Assembly (NCBI GenBank): GCA_013289835.1
Contig: JABCZG010000010.1
Location: 79,570-143,569 of the forward strand
Length of the DNA: 64,000 nt
Source of the DNA: Acidobacteriota bacterium
GTDB lineage: Bacteria; Acidobacteriota; Terriglobia; Acidiferrales; UBA7541
Direction of reading: 5' to 3'
Positions 37,545 to 45,916 of this stretch are shown here, in pieces. The notes under the pieces were generated by a model, which did no database searches, had not been told where the DNA came from, and saw only the letters and a list, made by a program, of their open reading frames with translations. A program made the translations under genes and the position numbers. How positions within the stretch are numbered: position 1 is the stretch's first letter; each line of letters begins with the position of its first letter.

Positions 37545-38516
37545 ATGACGCTGCATATCAGCGAAGCGGAAGTGCGGGATGTCCTGACAATGCCGATGGC
37601 CATTGAGGCCGTCGAAGAGATTTCGCGCAAGCAGGCTACCGGGGAAGTGGTGGTGCATCCACGCAGGCGATTCGAATTGCCCGGCGGAGGATTTTTTCAT
37701 TACATGGCGGCGGCAGATTTTTCCGCGGGGTTTGTGGCGATGAAGCAGTACACCTACGTTCGTGGAAAGCTTCGTTTCCTCGTTCCGCTCTACGAAATGG
37801 CTACGGGTGATCTGCTTGCGCTGATCGAAGCCGACTATATGGGGCAATTGCGGACCGGAGCGGCCTCTGGCGTGGCTACGAAATATCTGGCGCGCAAGGA
37901 TGCGCGAATCGTGGCGATCATCGGAACTGGCGGGCAGGCTCGGACGCAACTGGAAGCGGTGGCCGCGGTGCGAAAGCTGGAATCCGCGCGCGCCTACGGC
38001 CGCGATGCCGCCAAACGTGAGAGTTTTTGCAAAGAGATGTCGGAGCGGCTGGGCGTTTCCGTACAGCCGTGCGCCTCTTCGGGAGAAGCTGTGCGCGGCG
38101 CGGATATTGTTTCAACCGCGACGACCACTTCGCAGCCGGTCGTCGCCGGCGCCGATCTGGCGCCCGGTGCGCACATCAATGCCATCGGCGCGAATCACGC
38201 GCACAAGCGCGAACTGGATGACGAAGCAGTGGCGAGCGCGGACGTCATCGTAGTCGATTCCGTCGAACAGTCGCGGCAGGAAGCAGGAGACCTCATCATC
38301 GCGTTTCATGGCGATGAGATTTGTTGGACGGGAGTTAAGAAACTCTCTGAAGTCGTTGCCGGGAAAGCGAGCGGCAGAACCAGCGATTCGGAAATGACGC
38401 TGTTTAAATCGAACGGGATTGCTTCGTGGGATTTAGCCGTGGCGATTAAGGTTTATGCGTTGGCGCGAGAACAAGGCCTGGGAAGGGAACTACCGCTCTG
38501 GGGTGGCTTGCCGTAG
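37545..38516 (+). CDS. Ornithine cyclodeaminase/mu-crystallin family protein
   Basis: 323 residues. The Rossmann NAD(P) site is visible as AIIGTGGQARTQLEAV (about 125-140), and the family core as GQLRTGAASGVATKYLAR and INAIGANHAHKREL. This group holds ornithine cyclodeaminases, alanine and other imine or keto-acid reductases, and the substrate cannot be fixed from sequence. The ATG at 37545 is used since GGAGAG lies eight bases before it; a GTG at 37536 is also possible. Confidence 0.85.
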   Translation: MTLHISEAEVRDVLTMPMAIEAVEEISRKQATGEVVVHPRRRFELPGGGFFHYMAAADFSAGFVAMKQYTYVRGKLRFLVPLYEMATGDLLALIEADYMGQLRTGAASGVATKYLARKDARIVAIIGTGGQARTQLEAVAAVRKLESARAYGRDAAKRESFCKEMSERLGVSVQPCASSGEAVRGADIVSTATTTSQPVVAGADLAPGAHINAIGANHAHKRELDDEAVASADVIVVDSVEQSRQEAGDLIIAFHGDEICWTGVKKLSEVVAGKASGRTSDSEMTLFKSNGIASWDLAVAIKVYALAREQGLGRELPLWGGLP

Positions 38517-38530
38517 GATCAATGACCCGT

Positions 38531-38770
38531 TTAGTTGCCTTTGCCGCCGAGCTTGCGCCGCAGCACCTCATGCAGCCGCGATTTCACGTCATTTGGAAGT
38601 TCCACTAACTTGGCGTCACAGAAAACTTCTACCGTTAGTTTTGTCTGATCCACCACCAGTTTGCAGTCATGGCACTCATCGAGATGCCCCTCGATATCCT
38701 GTTTCGCCGAGAGTGCAAGCTCGCCATCGAGGTAATTCGAAAGTTCGCGGATGACGTCGTCGCAGTTCAA
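38531..38770 (-). CDS. Anti-sigma factor with zinc-binding domain
   Basis: 79 residues. The zinc anti-sigma motif is present as DIEGHLDECHDC (H with two Cys, about 27-36) behind a helical start MNCDDVIRELSNYLDGEL. It overlaps the end of the sigma gene by four bases (38767-38770), so the two are coupled and the protein almost surely binds that sigma. It has no membrane part, so it would be a soluble redox- or metal-sensitive anti-sigma. Confidence 0.85.
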   Translation of the reverse strand: MNCDDVIRELSNYLDGELALSAKQDIEGHLDECHDCKLVVDQTKLTVEVFCDAKLVELPNDVKSRLHEVLRRKLGGKGN

Positions 38771-39438
38771 TTGGTACCAGCCTGTCGAAAATAACGATTC
38801 AATTTCTGCCGGAGTTTCAACCGTGCCCGCAGCAAGCGGGATTTTACCGCAGGTACGGAAATGCCGAGGGTATTGGCGGTTTCTTCGGTGGAAAGCTCTT
38901 CAATGTCCCGCAAGACGAAGACCACGCGAAAATCGGGCTCCAGTGTATCTATCACATTGGAAAGAATCTCGTGCATTTCAGTCTGCGCAAAGCGCTGCTC
39001 GGGACTCGGTCCCCAGTCCTCGATCTCCTGCGGGATCAGGTTGTCATCGCCTTCGATCGGTTCATCTAAGGAGAATTGGTTCGGGCGGCGCTTCCGGAGC
39101 CGCATCAGAGCTTCATTGGCGGCGATGCGCACCAACCAAGTGTAAAAGCGTGAGTCTTCGTGGAAATTCTTCAGATGCGAATAGGACTTGAGGAAGGCAT
39201 CTTGCATCGCGTCTTCGGCGTCTTCGCGATTTCGCGTGATGTTCATGGTCAGCCGGAAGATTTTCGCTTCGTAGCGGTTCACCAGCTCTTCGAACGCCTT
39301 GGTATCGCCGCGCTTGGCTGCGGCAACCAGGAGGTGTTCGTCCTCGCGGGCAACGCTGGACGGCAATCGGTGAGGGTTCGGTGCGTTCAATGGTTTAGGC
39401 GACCCCATTAGAGGCCACGTACTCGCTTTCGCATCCAT
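38767..39438 (-). CDS. ECF-type RNA polymerase sigma factor
   Basis: 223 residues. Region 2 (YEAKIFRLTMNITRNREDAEDAMQDAFLKSYSHL) and region 4 (LPEDF-like LEPDFRVVFVLRDIEELSTEETANTLGISVPAVKSRLLRARLKLRQ) are complete. It is an RpoE-like sigma. It is coupled to the zinc anti-sigma gene that follows. The ATG at 39438 was chosen; ATG 39408 is also possible, and there is no strong ribosome site for either. No clear target promoter is visible in the upstream gap 39439-39734, which otherwise holds nothing I can name. Confidence 0.9.
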   Translation of the reverse strand: MDAKASTWPLMGSPKPLNAPNPHRLPSSVAREDEHLLVAAAKRGDTKAFEELVNRYEAKIFRLTMNITRNREDAEDAMQDAFLKSYSHLKNFHEDSRFYTWLVRIAANEALMRLRKRRPNQFSLDEPIEGDDNLIPQEIEDWGPSPEQRFAQTEMHEILSNVIDTLEPDFRVVFVLRDIEELSTEETANTLGISVPAVKSRLLRARLKLRQKLNRYFRQAGTN

Positions 39439-39734
39439 AAATGTAGCACAGAGCAACGAAACACCTCTGCTGTCCTCCTTATTCGATGATGGTGCTGTGC
39501 GTGGGATTCAGAAAAAAAGCTTAAGTTACAAGGCATTTGGCCGGCTGTCTCCACTGCGGGGCGAATTCCCGTAGTTTCATTGCTGCTTAGACCGTACGGT
39601 TCTTGCCAGGGTAGATATAGCCGGCGACGGACAATTTATTTAGGCCATTGGGAGCCCCGGGCGGCCCATGTCAAGAAGCACGCAGCTCTCACCAAGGCTT
39701 CGTCGGAATGTCGAAGGCGTAGTAAGCTGTGATT

Positions 39735-40265
39735 ATGCGAACGCTGCCCGACCACCTTCGCAAAGGCATGAAGCTCGTGATCGTAGGCTGCAATCCGAGC
39801 GAGTCGTCCGTGCGCGTGGGCCATTATTATGCGGGCCGCGGCAATGAATTCTGGCCCATGCTTCACGAAGGCGGCGTGGTTCCCGAGCCGTTTGATTACC
39901 ACGACGACAAGCGGGTCATCGAGTTTGGCGTCGGTCTCACCGACCTGGTCAAGCGTCCCACGAAAGGCATCGAAGAATTGAAGCGCGAGGATTATGCAGA
40001 GGGGCGCATTGTGCTTTCGCAAAAGCTCGAAGAATTTGCGCCTCATGTGGTGGCTTTCAACGGGAAGCTCACCTACGAACAATTTTCGCAGCGTAAATGC
40101 AAATACGGAATCCAAAAAGAGTTGTTGTATGGCGCGCGTGTCTATGTGCTGCCGTCCACCAGCGGGGCCAATGCGCAGGGAAAGAGCGAGAAGTTGCGGC
40201 ATTTTCGCAAGCTCGCGCAGCTGGTAGCGCGCACGGAAAAAGAACGCGATACCAAAGGATCGTAA
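39735..40265 (+). CDS. Mug/TDG-type mismatch-specific DNA glycosylase
   Basis: 176 residues. The family motif is present as IVGCNPSESSVRVGHYYAGRGNEFW, where the Asn after Cys corresponds to the catalytic or water-binding Asn of Mug enzymes. A second motif VLPSTSGANA lies near residue 140. Family 2 uracil/thymine glycosylases remove U or T mispaired with G. The ATG at 39735 is taken over a GTG two codons upstream. It is followed after 13 bases by the enoyl-CoA hydratase gene, so the two may be co-transcribed. Confidence 0.82.
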   Translation: MRTLPDHLRKGMKLVIVGCNPSESSVRVGHYYAGRGNEFWPMLHEGGVVPEPFDYHDDKRVIEFGVGLTDLVKRPTKGIEELKREDYAEGRIVLSQKLEEFAPHVVAFNGKLTYEQFSQRKCKYGIQKELLYGARVYVLPSTSGANAQGKSEKLRHFRKLAQLVARTEKERDTKGS

Positions 40266-40278
40266 CGCGGAGGCCGCC

Positions 40279-41094
40279 ATGAGCAACGCTCCACAAACCG
40301 CGCAAGCCGGGTCCGTCCTACTTGAGACCAAGCATGAGAGCATCGTCACGTTAGTGATGAACCGCCCGGATCGCTTGAACGCCTTGAACAACGAACTCGC
40401 TTCCGCGCTCAACGAGGCGCTGAGACGCATCTCCGAAGATGACACCGTCAACGTGGTGGTGATCACGGGCGCGGGCCGGGCCTTTTGCGCGGGTGGGGAT
40501 CTTGGCGCCATCGGGAAAGGCCGGCAGACCGGCGCGACGCATGACTTGGAGCCGTTGCTGCGCGCGGGGATGCAGGCCGTATTGAAGATGCGCACGATGC
40601 CCCAGCCGGTCATCGCGGCCGTGAATGGCGCGGCCGCCGGGGCGGGGATGAACATCGCTCTTGCTGCGGACATGAGGATCGCCGCGGAGGAAGCGACGTT
40701 TGGTCAGAATTTCGCGAGAGTCGGGCTTTTCCCGGACTATGGCGGCACGTTTTTCCTGCCGCAGCTGGTGGGCCCTGCCAAGGCGGCCGAACTTTTCTAC
40801 ACTGGCGATATGATTGACGCCAAGACTGCGCTTAACCTTGGAATAGTCAATCATGTCGTACCTGCTGCCGGGCTCGAAGGGGAAGTGAAAGCGCTTGCGC
40901 AGAAAATCGCGCAAGGTCCGGCGGTAGCGATCCGCGCCGTCAAAAGAGCCCTGTTCGGTAGCGAAGGAAAAGAACTCGCCAAGGCGCTGGAGCACGAGGT
41001 GCAGGAACAAATTCGCTGCTATCTTTCGGAAGACTGCAGCGAGGGGATTCGCGCGTTTCTCGAGAAGAGACATCCCAAATTTCAGGGCAAGTAA
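40279..41094 (+). CDS. Enoyl-CoA hydratase/isomerase
   Basis: 271 residues. Crotonase-fold marks: the oxyanion hole ITGAGRAFCAGGDL (about 68-80), NGAAAGAGMNIALAADMRIA (about 116-135), then RVGLFPDYGGTFFLP (about 149-163). Asp in PDYGG takes the place of the usual hydratase Glu, as in the PaaG-like isomerase branch. I therefore call it hydratase/isomerase without a substrate. GGAGG precedes the ATG. Confidence 0.88.
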   Translation: MSNAPQTAQAGSVLLETKHESIVTLVMNRPDRLNALNNELASALNEALRRISEDDTVNVVVITGAGRAFCAGGDLGAIGKGRQTGATHDLEPLLRAGMQAVLKMRTMPQPVIAAVNGAAAGAGMNIALAADMRIAAEEATFGQNFARVGLFPDYGGTFFLPQLVGPAKAAELFYTGDMIDAKTALNLGIVNHVVPAAGLEGEVKALAQKIAQGPAVAIRAVKRALFGSEGKELAKALEHEVQEQIRCYLSEDCSEGIRAFLEKRHPKFQGK

Positions 41095-41196
41095 AACCCC
41101 TCTTGCAATCGCCACAACCCTTATGACTGTGTTTCAAGCCACCGTACAGTTCGAGAATCTCTGGACGGGGGCACATCGGATCGGAAGGAAAGATAG

Positions 41197-41520
41197 ATGG
41201 ATGAATTGGAGATAACGCCGGCGGCCGTGAAGGCGCGGCTGGATAGCGGCGAAAAATTGGTGCTGATAGATGTGCGCGAGCCTTGGGAGCACCAGCTTTG
41301 CAGGATTGAGGGCGCGACGCTCATTCCGCTGGGCACGCTTGCGGCTAGCTTGCAGACGCTCCCGGATGTGGACGAATTGGTCTGCTACTGCCATCACGGC
41401 ATGCGCAGCCTGGACGCGGCGGCGTGGCTGCGGTTTCAAGGCATTGAGAAAGCGAAGTCGCTGTCTGGCGGGATTGAGCGCTGGTCGGTGGAGATCGATC
41501 CGAAAGTTCCGAGATATTAG
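41197..41520 (+). CDS. Rhodanese-like domain protein
   Basis: 107 residues, one rhodanese domain. LVLIDVREPWEH (about 21-32), IPLGTL, and the active loop YCHHGMRS (catalytic Cys near residue 66) are visible. It carries sulfane sulfur as a persulfide. A GGAAGGA ribosome site precedes the ATG. It sits immediately upstream of the proposed selenoprotein gene, so the two may work in the same thiol or sulfur chemistry. Confidence 0.88.
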   Translation: MDELEITPAAVKARLDSGEKLVLIDVREPWEHQLCRIEGATLIPLGTLAASLQTLPDVDELVCYCHHGMRSLDAAAWLRFQGIEKAKSLSGGIERWSVEIDPKVPRY

Positions 41521-41596
41521 CGGCAGGGTTGCCGCGATAGGCGCAGTGGTGCTGCGCCCCTACAAAGAAATGGAAACGCCAGAGGGGAAGAAAGTC

Positions 41597-41950
41597 TTGC
41601 CAAAAATAAAAATCAAATTTCTGCAAAAGCCGACGTGAACCACGTGCCGCAGAGCAAGAGGTCTCTTGCTGGAGTTGGGAGCGGAGCTGGAGTCGCGCGA
41701 TTTGGACAAGGAGCGGCTGTCGGAAGCCGAGATCGAAGCGCTGATTGGCGAGCGTGATTACAAAGAGTTTCTGAATACGCGAAATGATCTTTATCGCACG
41801 CGGAGGATGGAGGATCATCCGCCATCCCGAGCGGAAGCCGTCAAGCTCATGGCGAAGAACCCCAATCTGATTCGCAGACCTGTGGTGCTTCGCGGATCAC
41901 AAATGGTGCTTGGCTTTGATGAAGAGGCTTACAAGAAGCTGCTGAGATGA
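41597..41950 (+). CDS. ArsC-like selenoprotein, TGA read as selenocysteine
   Basis: Normal calling stops at TGA 41636-41638, but the same frame continues without a stop to 41950. With TGA read as Sec the protein has 117 residues, beginning MPKIKIKFLQKPT, then U14, TTC, RRARGLLLELGAELESRD. It ends with the ArsC-family block KNPNLIRRPVVLRG. U14xxC17 sits exactly where this thioredoxin-fold family has its redox CxxC. A SECIS-like hairpin follows (41653-41670). The start TTG 41597 is favoured by GAGGGG nine bases upstream; ATG 41570 in the same frame is an alternative. A broken gene is possible but unlikely given the hairpin and intact downstream frame. Probable role: thiol/selenol redox reductase; arsenate reduction is unproven. 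Confidence 0.78.
41653..41670 (+). promoter_or_regulatory. Bacterial SECIS element
   Basis: AGCAAGA (41653-41659) pairs perfectly with TCTTGCT (41664-41670), leaving a GGTC apex. The terminal loop read as AGGUCU equals that of the Escherichia coli fdhF SECIS, whose G and U bind SelB. The GGU starts 21 bases after the TGA, inside the known range for bacterial SECIS. Confidence 0.8.
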
Positions 41951-41987
41951 AAGCTTGGCTGCTAGTGGAAAACGAAAAGAATCTACG

Positions 41988-42545
41988 ATGAAATCGCTGG
42001 CAGAGAAAATCGTCATTCAACAGGGCGACCTGACGGAGATGGACACGGACGCCATCGTCAACGCGGCGAACAATGATTTGATTCTTGGCGCTGGCGTTGC
42101 GGGAGCCATCCGCCGGAAGGGTGGCGAAGAAATTCAGCGCGAGTGCGACGCCATAGGCAGCATTCCCATTGGCTATGCTGCCATCACCACCGGTGGAAAA
42201 CTGAAAGCGCACTTTGTAATCCACGCCGCCAGCATGGCGCTGGGTGGAAAGACGAGTGCGGATGCCCTGCGCAATTCCACGTCGCATTCTTTGCGCATCG
42301 CCAGCGAGCGCGGCCTCAAATCCATCGCGTTTCCTGCTGTCGGCACGGGAATCGCCGGCTTCCCGCTGAAAGAGTGCGCGGAGATCATGCTTCGCGAAGC
42401 CGCGGGGCATCTGCGCGGCGAAACTTCGCTGGAAACAATTTACTTTGTGCTGTTCGATGAAGTGGCCGAAGGAATCTTCAAGCGGGCGTGGAAGCAGATT
42501 CAGGCGGAGGCCCCTGGTGGCGCCGCCGGAGCCCATGGGGCGTGA
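41988..42545 (+). CDS. Macro-domain protein (ADP-ribose binding)
   Basis: 185 residues. Macro-domain motifs are complete: DAIVNAANNDLILGAGVAGAI (about 18-38) and AFPAVGTGIAGFPL (about 112-125). Such proteins bind ADP-ribose and often remove O-acetyl- or protein-linked ADP-ribose. The ATG at 41988 is chosen over an earlier TTG. It overlaps the next gene by four bases (GTGA at 42542-42545). Confidence 0.9.
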   Translation: MKSLAEKIVIQQGDLTEMDTDAIVNAANNDLILGAGVAGAIRRKGGEEIQRECDAIGSIPIGYAAITTGGKLKAHFVIHAASMALGGKTSADALRNSTSHSLRIASERGLKSIAFPAVGTGIAGFPLKECAEIMLREAAGHLRGETSLETIYFVLFDEVAEGIFKRAWKQIQAEAPGGAAGAHGA

Positions 42546-43663
42546 CGCCGCTCGCGGAACTGCTCGCCAGCCGTATTCGGCGCCATGGGCCGTTACCTTT
42601 CGCCGACTTCATGCGCGAATGCCTCTACCATCCGCTTCACGGCTATTACTCGAAAGCTGAATCGACGCGCTTCGCGGACTACTACACGAGCGTGGATATG
42701 CATCCGATTTTTGGCCGGCTGCTCGCGCGGCAGTTCGCGGAAATGTGGGAACACCTCGGCAGCCCAGCCGAATTCATGCTTGTCGAAGCGGGAGCGGGCG
42801 TTGGCCGCCTTGCAGGCCACATTCTCGATTTCTGTGCGGCGAAGATCCCAGCGTTTTACGGAGCGTTGCGTTACGTGGCCGTCGAGCGCTCTGCGGCGCG
42901 CATCGAGCAAGCGACGCAGCGCCTTCAGGAGCATGGTCACAACGGCCATTTCGCAATTGCCATCGAAATTCCATCGCGCATTCCCGTGGGCTGCCTTTTT
43001 TCGAACGAGCTAATGGATGCTTTGCCCGTTCATCGGGTAATTTTCCAGGAAGGTGCGTTGAAAGAAATTCTTGTCGGTCTAGACGCGGGCCAATTTGTAG
43101 ACGTTGTGGCGCCCGTCTCCACATGCGCCATCAACGATTATTTTTCTACGCAAAGCATCGTGCTCAGCGAAGGCCAGCACGCGGAAGCGAGCCTGGAGGC
43201 CTGTGACTGGATCACAGAGGTGGGCCGCCGTCTTGAGCGCGGCTACGTGCTCACGATCGATTACGGCCATCGCGCTGCGGAGCTGTTCGATGATCACCAC
43301 ACGCGCGGCACACTTTTGGCGTACTACGACCATCGCGTTTCGGAAAATTTCTATGCCACACCGGGAGAACAGGACCTGACTGCTCACGTGAATTTCACCG
43401 CGCTTGAGCTATGGGGGAAACGCGCAGGTTTGGATTCCGTCGGGCTCACCTCGCAGACGGGTTTTCTTCTCGCGCTGGGGCAGCGAAATGAATTCGCTGA
43501 TCTCTACGATGACGGACAATCCGAAACCGAGCGCGTTCAGGCGCGGCTGCAACTCAAAACACTCATCCATCCGGAAGGAATGGGCGAACGGTTTCAGGTT
43601 CTCATTCAGCAAAAAGGAGCCGCGGATTCGAATTTAACGGGGCTACCGGCATTGCATGGATGA
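42542..43663 (+). CDS. MidA/NDUFAF7-like SAM-dependent methyltransferase
   Basis: 373 residues. The family start PLPFADFMRECLYHPLHGYYS (near residue 16) is present. The SAM site is LVEAGAGVGRLAGHIL (near 80), and SNELMDALPVHRV marks the MidA group. In mitochondria the relative NDUFAF7 methylates an arginine of complex I; bacterial relatives may do likewise. A GTG start at 42542 overlaps the macro-domain stop codon, so the two genes are translationally coupled. Confidence 0.85.
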   Translation: MTPLAELLASRIRRHGPLPFADFMRECLYHPLHGYYSKAESTRFADYYTSVDMHPIFGRLLARQFAEMWEHLGSPAEFMLVEAGAGVGRLAGHILDFCAAKIPAFYGALRYVAVERSAARIEQATQRLQEHGHNGHFAIAIEIPSRIPVGCLFSNELMDALPVHRVIFQEGALKEILVGLDAGQFVDVVAPVSTCAINDYFSTQSIVLSEGQHAEASLEACDWITEVGRRLERGYVLTIDYGHRAAELFDDHHTRGTLLAYYDHRVSENFYATPGEQDLTAHVNFTALELWGKRAGLDSVGLTSQTGFLLALGQRNEFADLYDDGQSETERVQARLQLKTLIHPEGMGERFQVLIQQKGAADSNLTGLPALHG

Positions 43664-43695
43664 ATTGACCGCGGATCGGCTATTGCCGCTTCCTT

Positions 43696-45855
43696 TTATC
43701 TTCCAGCAAATTGATCGGGCTTTTTCAGCGTTGGCCGTTCGCCGGAAGCTGGAGCAGGTATGTCGGCCGCAGGTTTGACGCTCGGAGTGTTAGCAGGAGT
43801 CGCGACAGAAGTTCCGCCTTCCGAGTACGCCTTCTTCAGAAATCCTTCGGCCGCCTGCTGAGCGCCGCCGGTGTCGTCGTTCGTTTGCTTTGCTTTACTG
43901 TATTCATTTACGGCGCGTTCGCGCTGTCCGAGTAAGTCAAATATCCTGCCGAGATAAATGTGGCTCCAGACTTCCGTCCATTTTTCCGAGGGCTCGGGAA
44001 CGGTTTGCAGAGCTTCGCGAAACGCGTTCGCCGCCGCTTGATAATTCTTCTGGTAGAAAAATGCTTCCCCCATGCGGAAATTCGCGAGCGGCCTGCCCGG
44101 TTGAATGGAGAGCGCGCGCTGGTACTGAGTCACCGCGTCATAAAAGCGCCCCTGTTCGGCAAGCTCTTCGCCGCGCGCCACTGCCGCGCGTGCCCGCAAG
44201 GCTGCGCTGCCTTTCAAGATCACGTTGTTGGGATCAATCTTGATTCCGCCCGGCTTCGGCCGTCCAAATGTCTCGACGGTAAAGCCCGATTCCGTGCCGA
44301 TCACATCCACGGTTCGAAGTTCGGGATTTCCTTCCGTATCGATCCGCAGGTCCACTGGCATGTGAAAGGTATCCAGCGGCTGCTTGAGCTTGCCGACCAC
44401 GCGAAATCCCTTGGGCGTCCGGTACACGGTGTACTCCAGCGAAAACTCCGGTATACCCGTCGAATTCAGCCATTGCGCGAAAAAGCCTCGCAAGTTCGGC
44501 GGGTCCTGCGGCGGTTTCACCGAAGCATCCGCGCGTTTTTGCGCAATATTGACAAAATCATCGATGCGCGCGGCCTTCTCCGCAAATTGAAAGTAGAAAT
44601 CGCGCAGCGCAGATTTGAAGGCAACGTCGCCCATCTGCGCGCGCAGCATGTGAAAAACCATCGCACCCTTGTTCATCACCACCGACCGGTAATCGGGCGA
44701 GTAGGGCGCCAGGCGCGCAGCCTGCGCGATGGGAGCGGCGTCCTCGTACATCAACGAGCCCACGGCAAACTCGTCCACCACTTTCAAGCCGGCTTCCTTG
44801 CCGGCGTTCTGTTCGGCGTACAACGCTTCGGAATAACGCGCCAGCCCGTCGGTGATCCAAACGTCGCCGGGAGTCGCCGGCAGGACTTGCACTCCCCACC
44901 ATTGCGATGCCACCAAGCGCGCGATGGTTCGGTCACTCGCCCGCGGATCCCAGATGCGCTGGCTCAGCAGCAACACTCCGGGCGCGGCAAAATCGCGCAC
45001 GGTTCCATCCGGTATCTGAATCACAGAAAAAGTCGGATCGGGGATAGGTCCAAACATGTCAGAAAAAATGGTTACCGACCGCGCGACGCTGTCCGCGAAC
45101 TGCTGTGCATTGTCGGACGCTGTCCGTGGCGCGTAAACGGCGACATTGATCCCCTCAGCCTGCTTTGGATTCAACTGGAGATTGCTGCCGGCCACGAACG
45201 TCCCGTTGGGCGCCAGATTCTTGCATTCAAACGTGTACAGCAGCCTGTTGCCTTCCACTGGGTTCTTGCCCGCCATCGGCGTGGGAGCCGTTGACTTGCC
45301 CGTTCCCGCCACGGCGAACGTATCCGGAACATTCAGCCGGAACGTAGCCGTATAGCGATTTGCAGGAAAGTTGGTCAGCGGGAACCATCGTCCAGGCAGC
45401 AACAGATAGGCACCATCATGGTTGATGACTGCCGCGCGCACGCCCGGTACGGGACTGTTCTCTTCATTAGCGAGCAGTCCGCCGTAGGTGAATGTCAGAA
45501 TTACATGTCCGCCGGCCGCGACGGGCGTCAACAATTGCACGACCACAAAAAGCGAATTCTGATTATCGCGGGTAAAACTCAGCGACTTGCCATCCGCGGA
45601 CTTCACATCCCGCACGATCAAATTCGGGTGCAATTCCACGCGCACGCTGCTGGCGACTTCCACGGCCTTGAAATCAACTTTTGCCGTGGCGTTTATCGCT
45701 TGCCCGATGGCGTCCAGCGACGCGGAAACATCGTAGTTCTCCGCGAGAAAAGGCGCGGGCCGCGGCCCCTGCGCGCGCAGGGGGACTGCGGTGCAAACCA
45801 GAAGAAAAAACGCAATAGCGCAAATCGCGCCTGAGACTCTTCCACGTAGGGCCAT
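43696..45855 (-). CDS. Secreted M1-peptidase-like protein without zinc site, with TPR tail
   Basis: 719 residues. A signal peptide (about 1-29, ending LRAQ) comes first. The next 450 residues look like an M1 aminopeptidase: a sandwich domain, then a region with QWWG, LPATPGDVWITDGLARYSE. But the HExxH zinc motif is gone: positions 313-317 read RLVAS, and the NEGFA-type helix reads TDGLA. It is therefore probably not a zinc peptidase. A TPR region follows (about 550-665), then a Pro-rich end. It could be a peptide- or protein-binding scaffold in the periplasm. Start 45855 begins the signal peptide. Confidence 0.8.
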   Translation of the reverse strand: MALRGRVSGAICAIAFFLLVCTAVPLRAQGPRPAPFLAENYDVSASLDAIGQAINATAKVDFKAVEVASSVRVELHPNLIVRDVKSADGKSLSFTRDNQNSLFVVVQLLTPVAAGGHVILTFTYGGLLANEENSPVPGVRAAVINHDGAYLLLPGRWFPLTNFPANRYTATFRLNVPDTFAVAGTGKSTAPTPMAGKNPVEGNRLLYTFECKNLAPNGTFVAGSNLQLNPKQAEGINVAVYAPRTASDNAQQFADSVARSVTIFSDMFGPIPDPTFSVIQIPDGTVRDFAAPGVLLLSQRIWDPRASDRTIARLVASQWWGVQVLPATPGDVWITDGLARYSEALYAEQNAGKEAGLKVVDEFAVGSLMYEDAAPIAQAARLAPYSPDYRSVVMNKGAMVFHMLRAQMGDVAFKSALRDFYFQFAEKAARIDDFVNIAQKRADASVKPPQDPPNLRGFFAQWLNSTGIPEFSLEYTVYRTPKGFRVVGKLKQPLDTFHMPVDLRIDTEGNPELRTVDVIGTESGFTVETFGRPKPGGIKIDPNNVILKGSAALRARAAVARGEELAEQGRFYDAVTQYQRALSIQPGRPLANFRMGEAFFYQKNYQAAANAFREALQTVPEPSEKWTEVWSHIYLGRIFDLLGQRERAVNEYSKAKQTNDDTGGAQQAAEGFLKKAYSEGGTSVATPANTPSVKPAADIPAPASGERPTLKKPDQFAGR

Positions 45856-45916
45856 CGGACCCCTTTCAACCAGATTCAAACCGGGACTCCGGTACACCTA
45901 TAGGATACCAAACCCC

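Noticed and set aside
41270..41638. Frame ending at the TGA as a separate 122-residue protein
   Set aside because: Its first part is a frame-shifted read of the rhodanese gene. Only the last 22 codons are meaningful, and they continue in frame across the TGA.
41666..41950. Truncated ArsC-like gene or pseudogene starting at TTG 41666
   Set aside because: The missing N-terminus is present in frame upstream with a ribosome site, and the TGA carries a SECIS-like hairpin, so a selenoprotein explains it better.
43960..45294. 444-codon frame antisense to the M1-like gene
   Set aside because: Arg/His-rich complement of a real gene with signal peptide and TPR tail.
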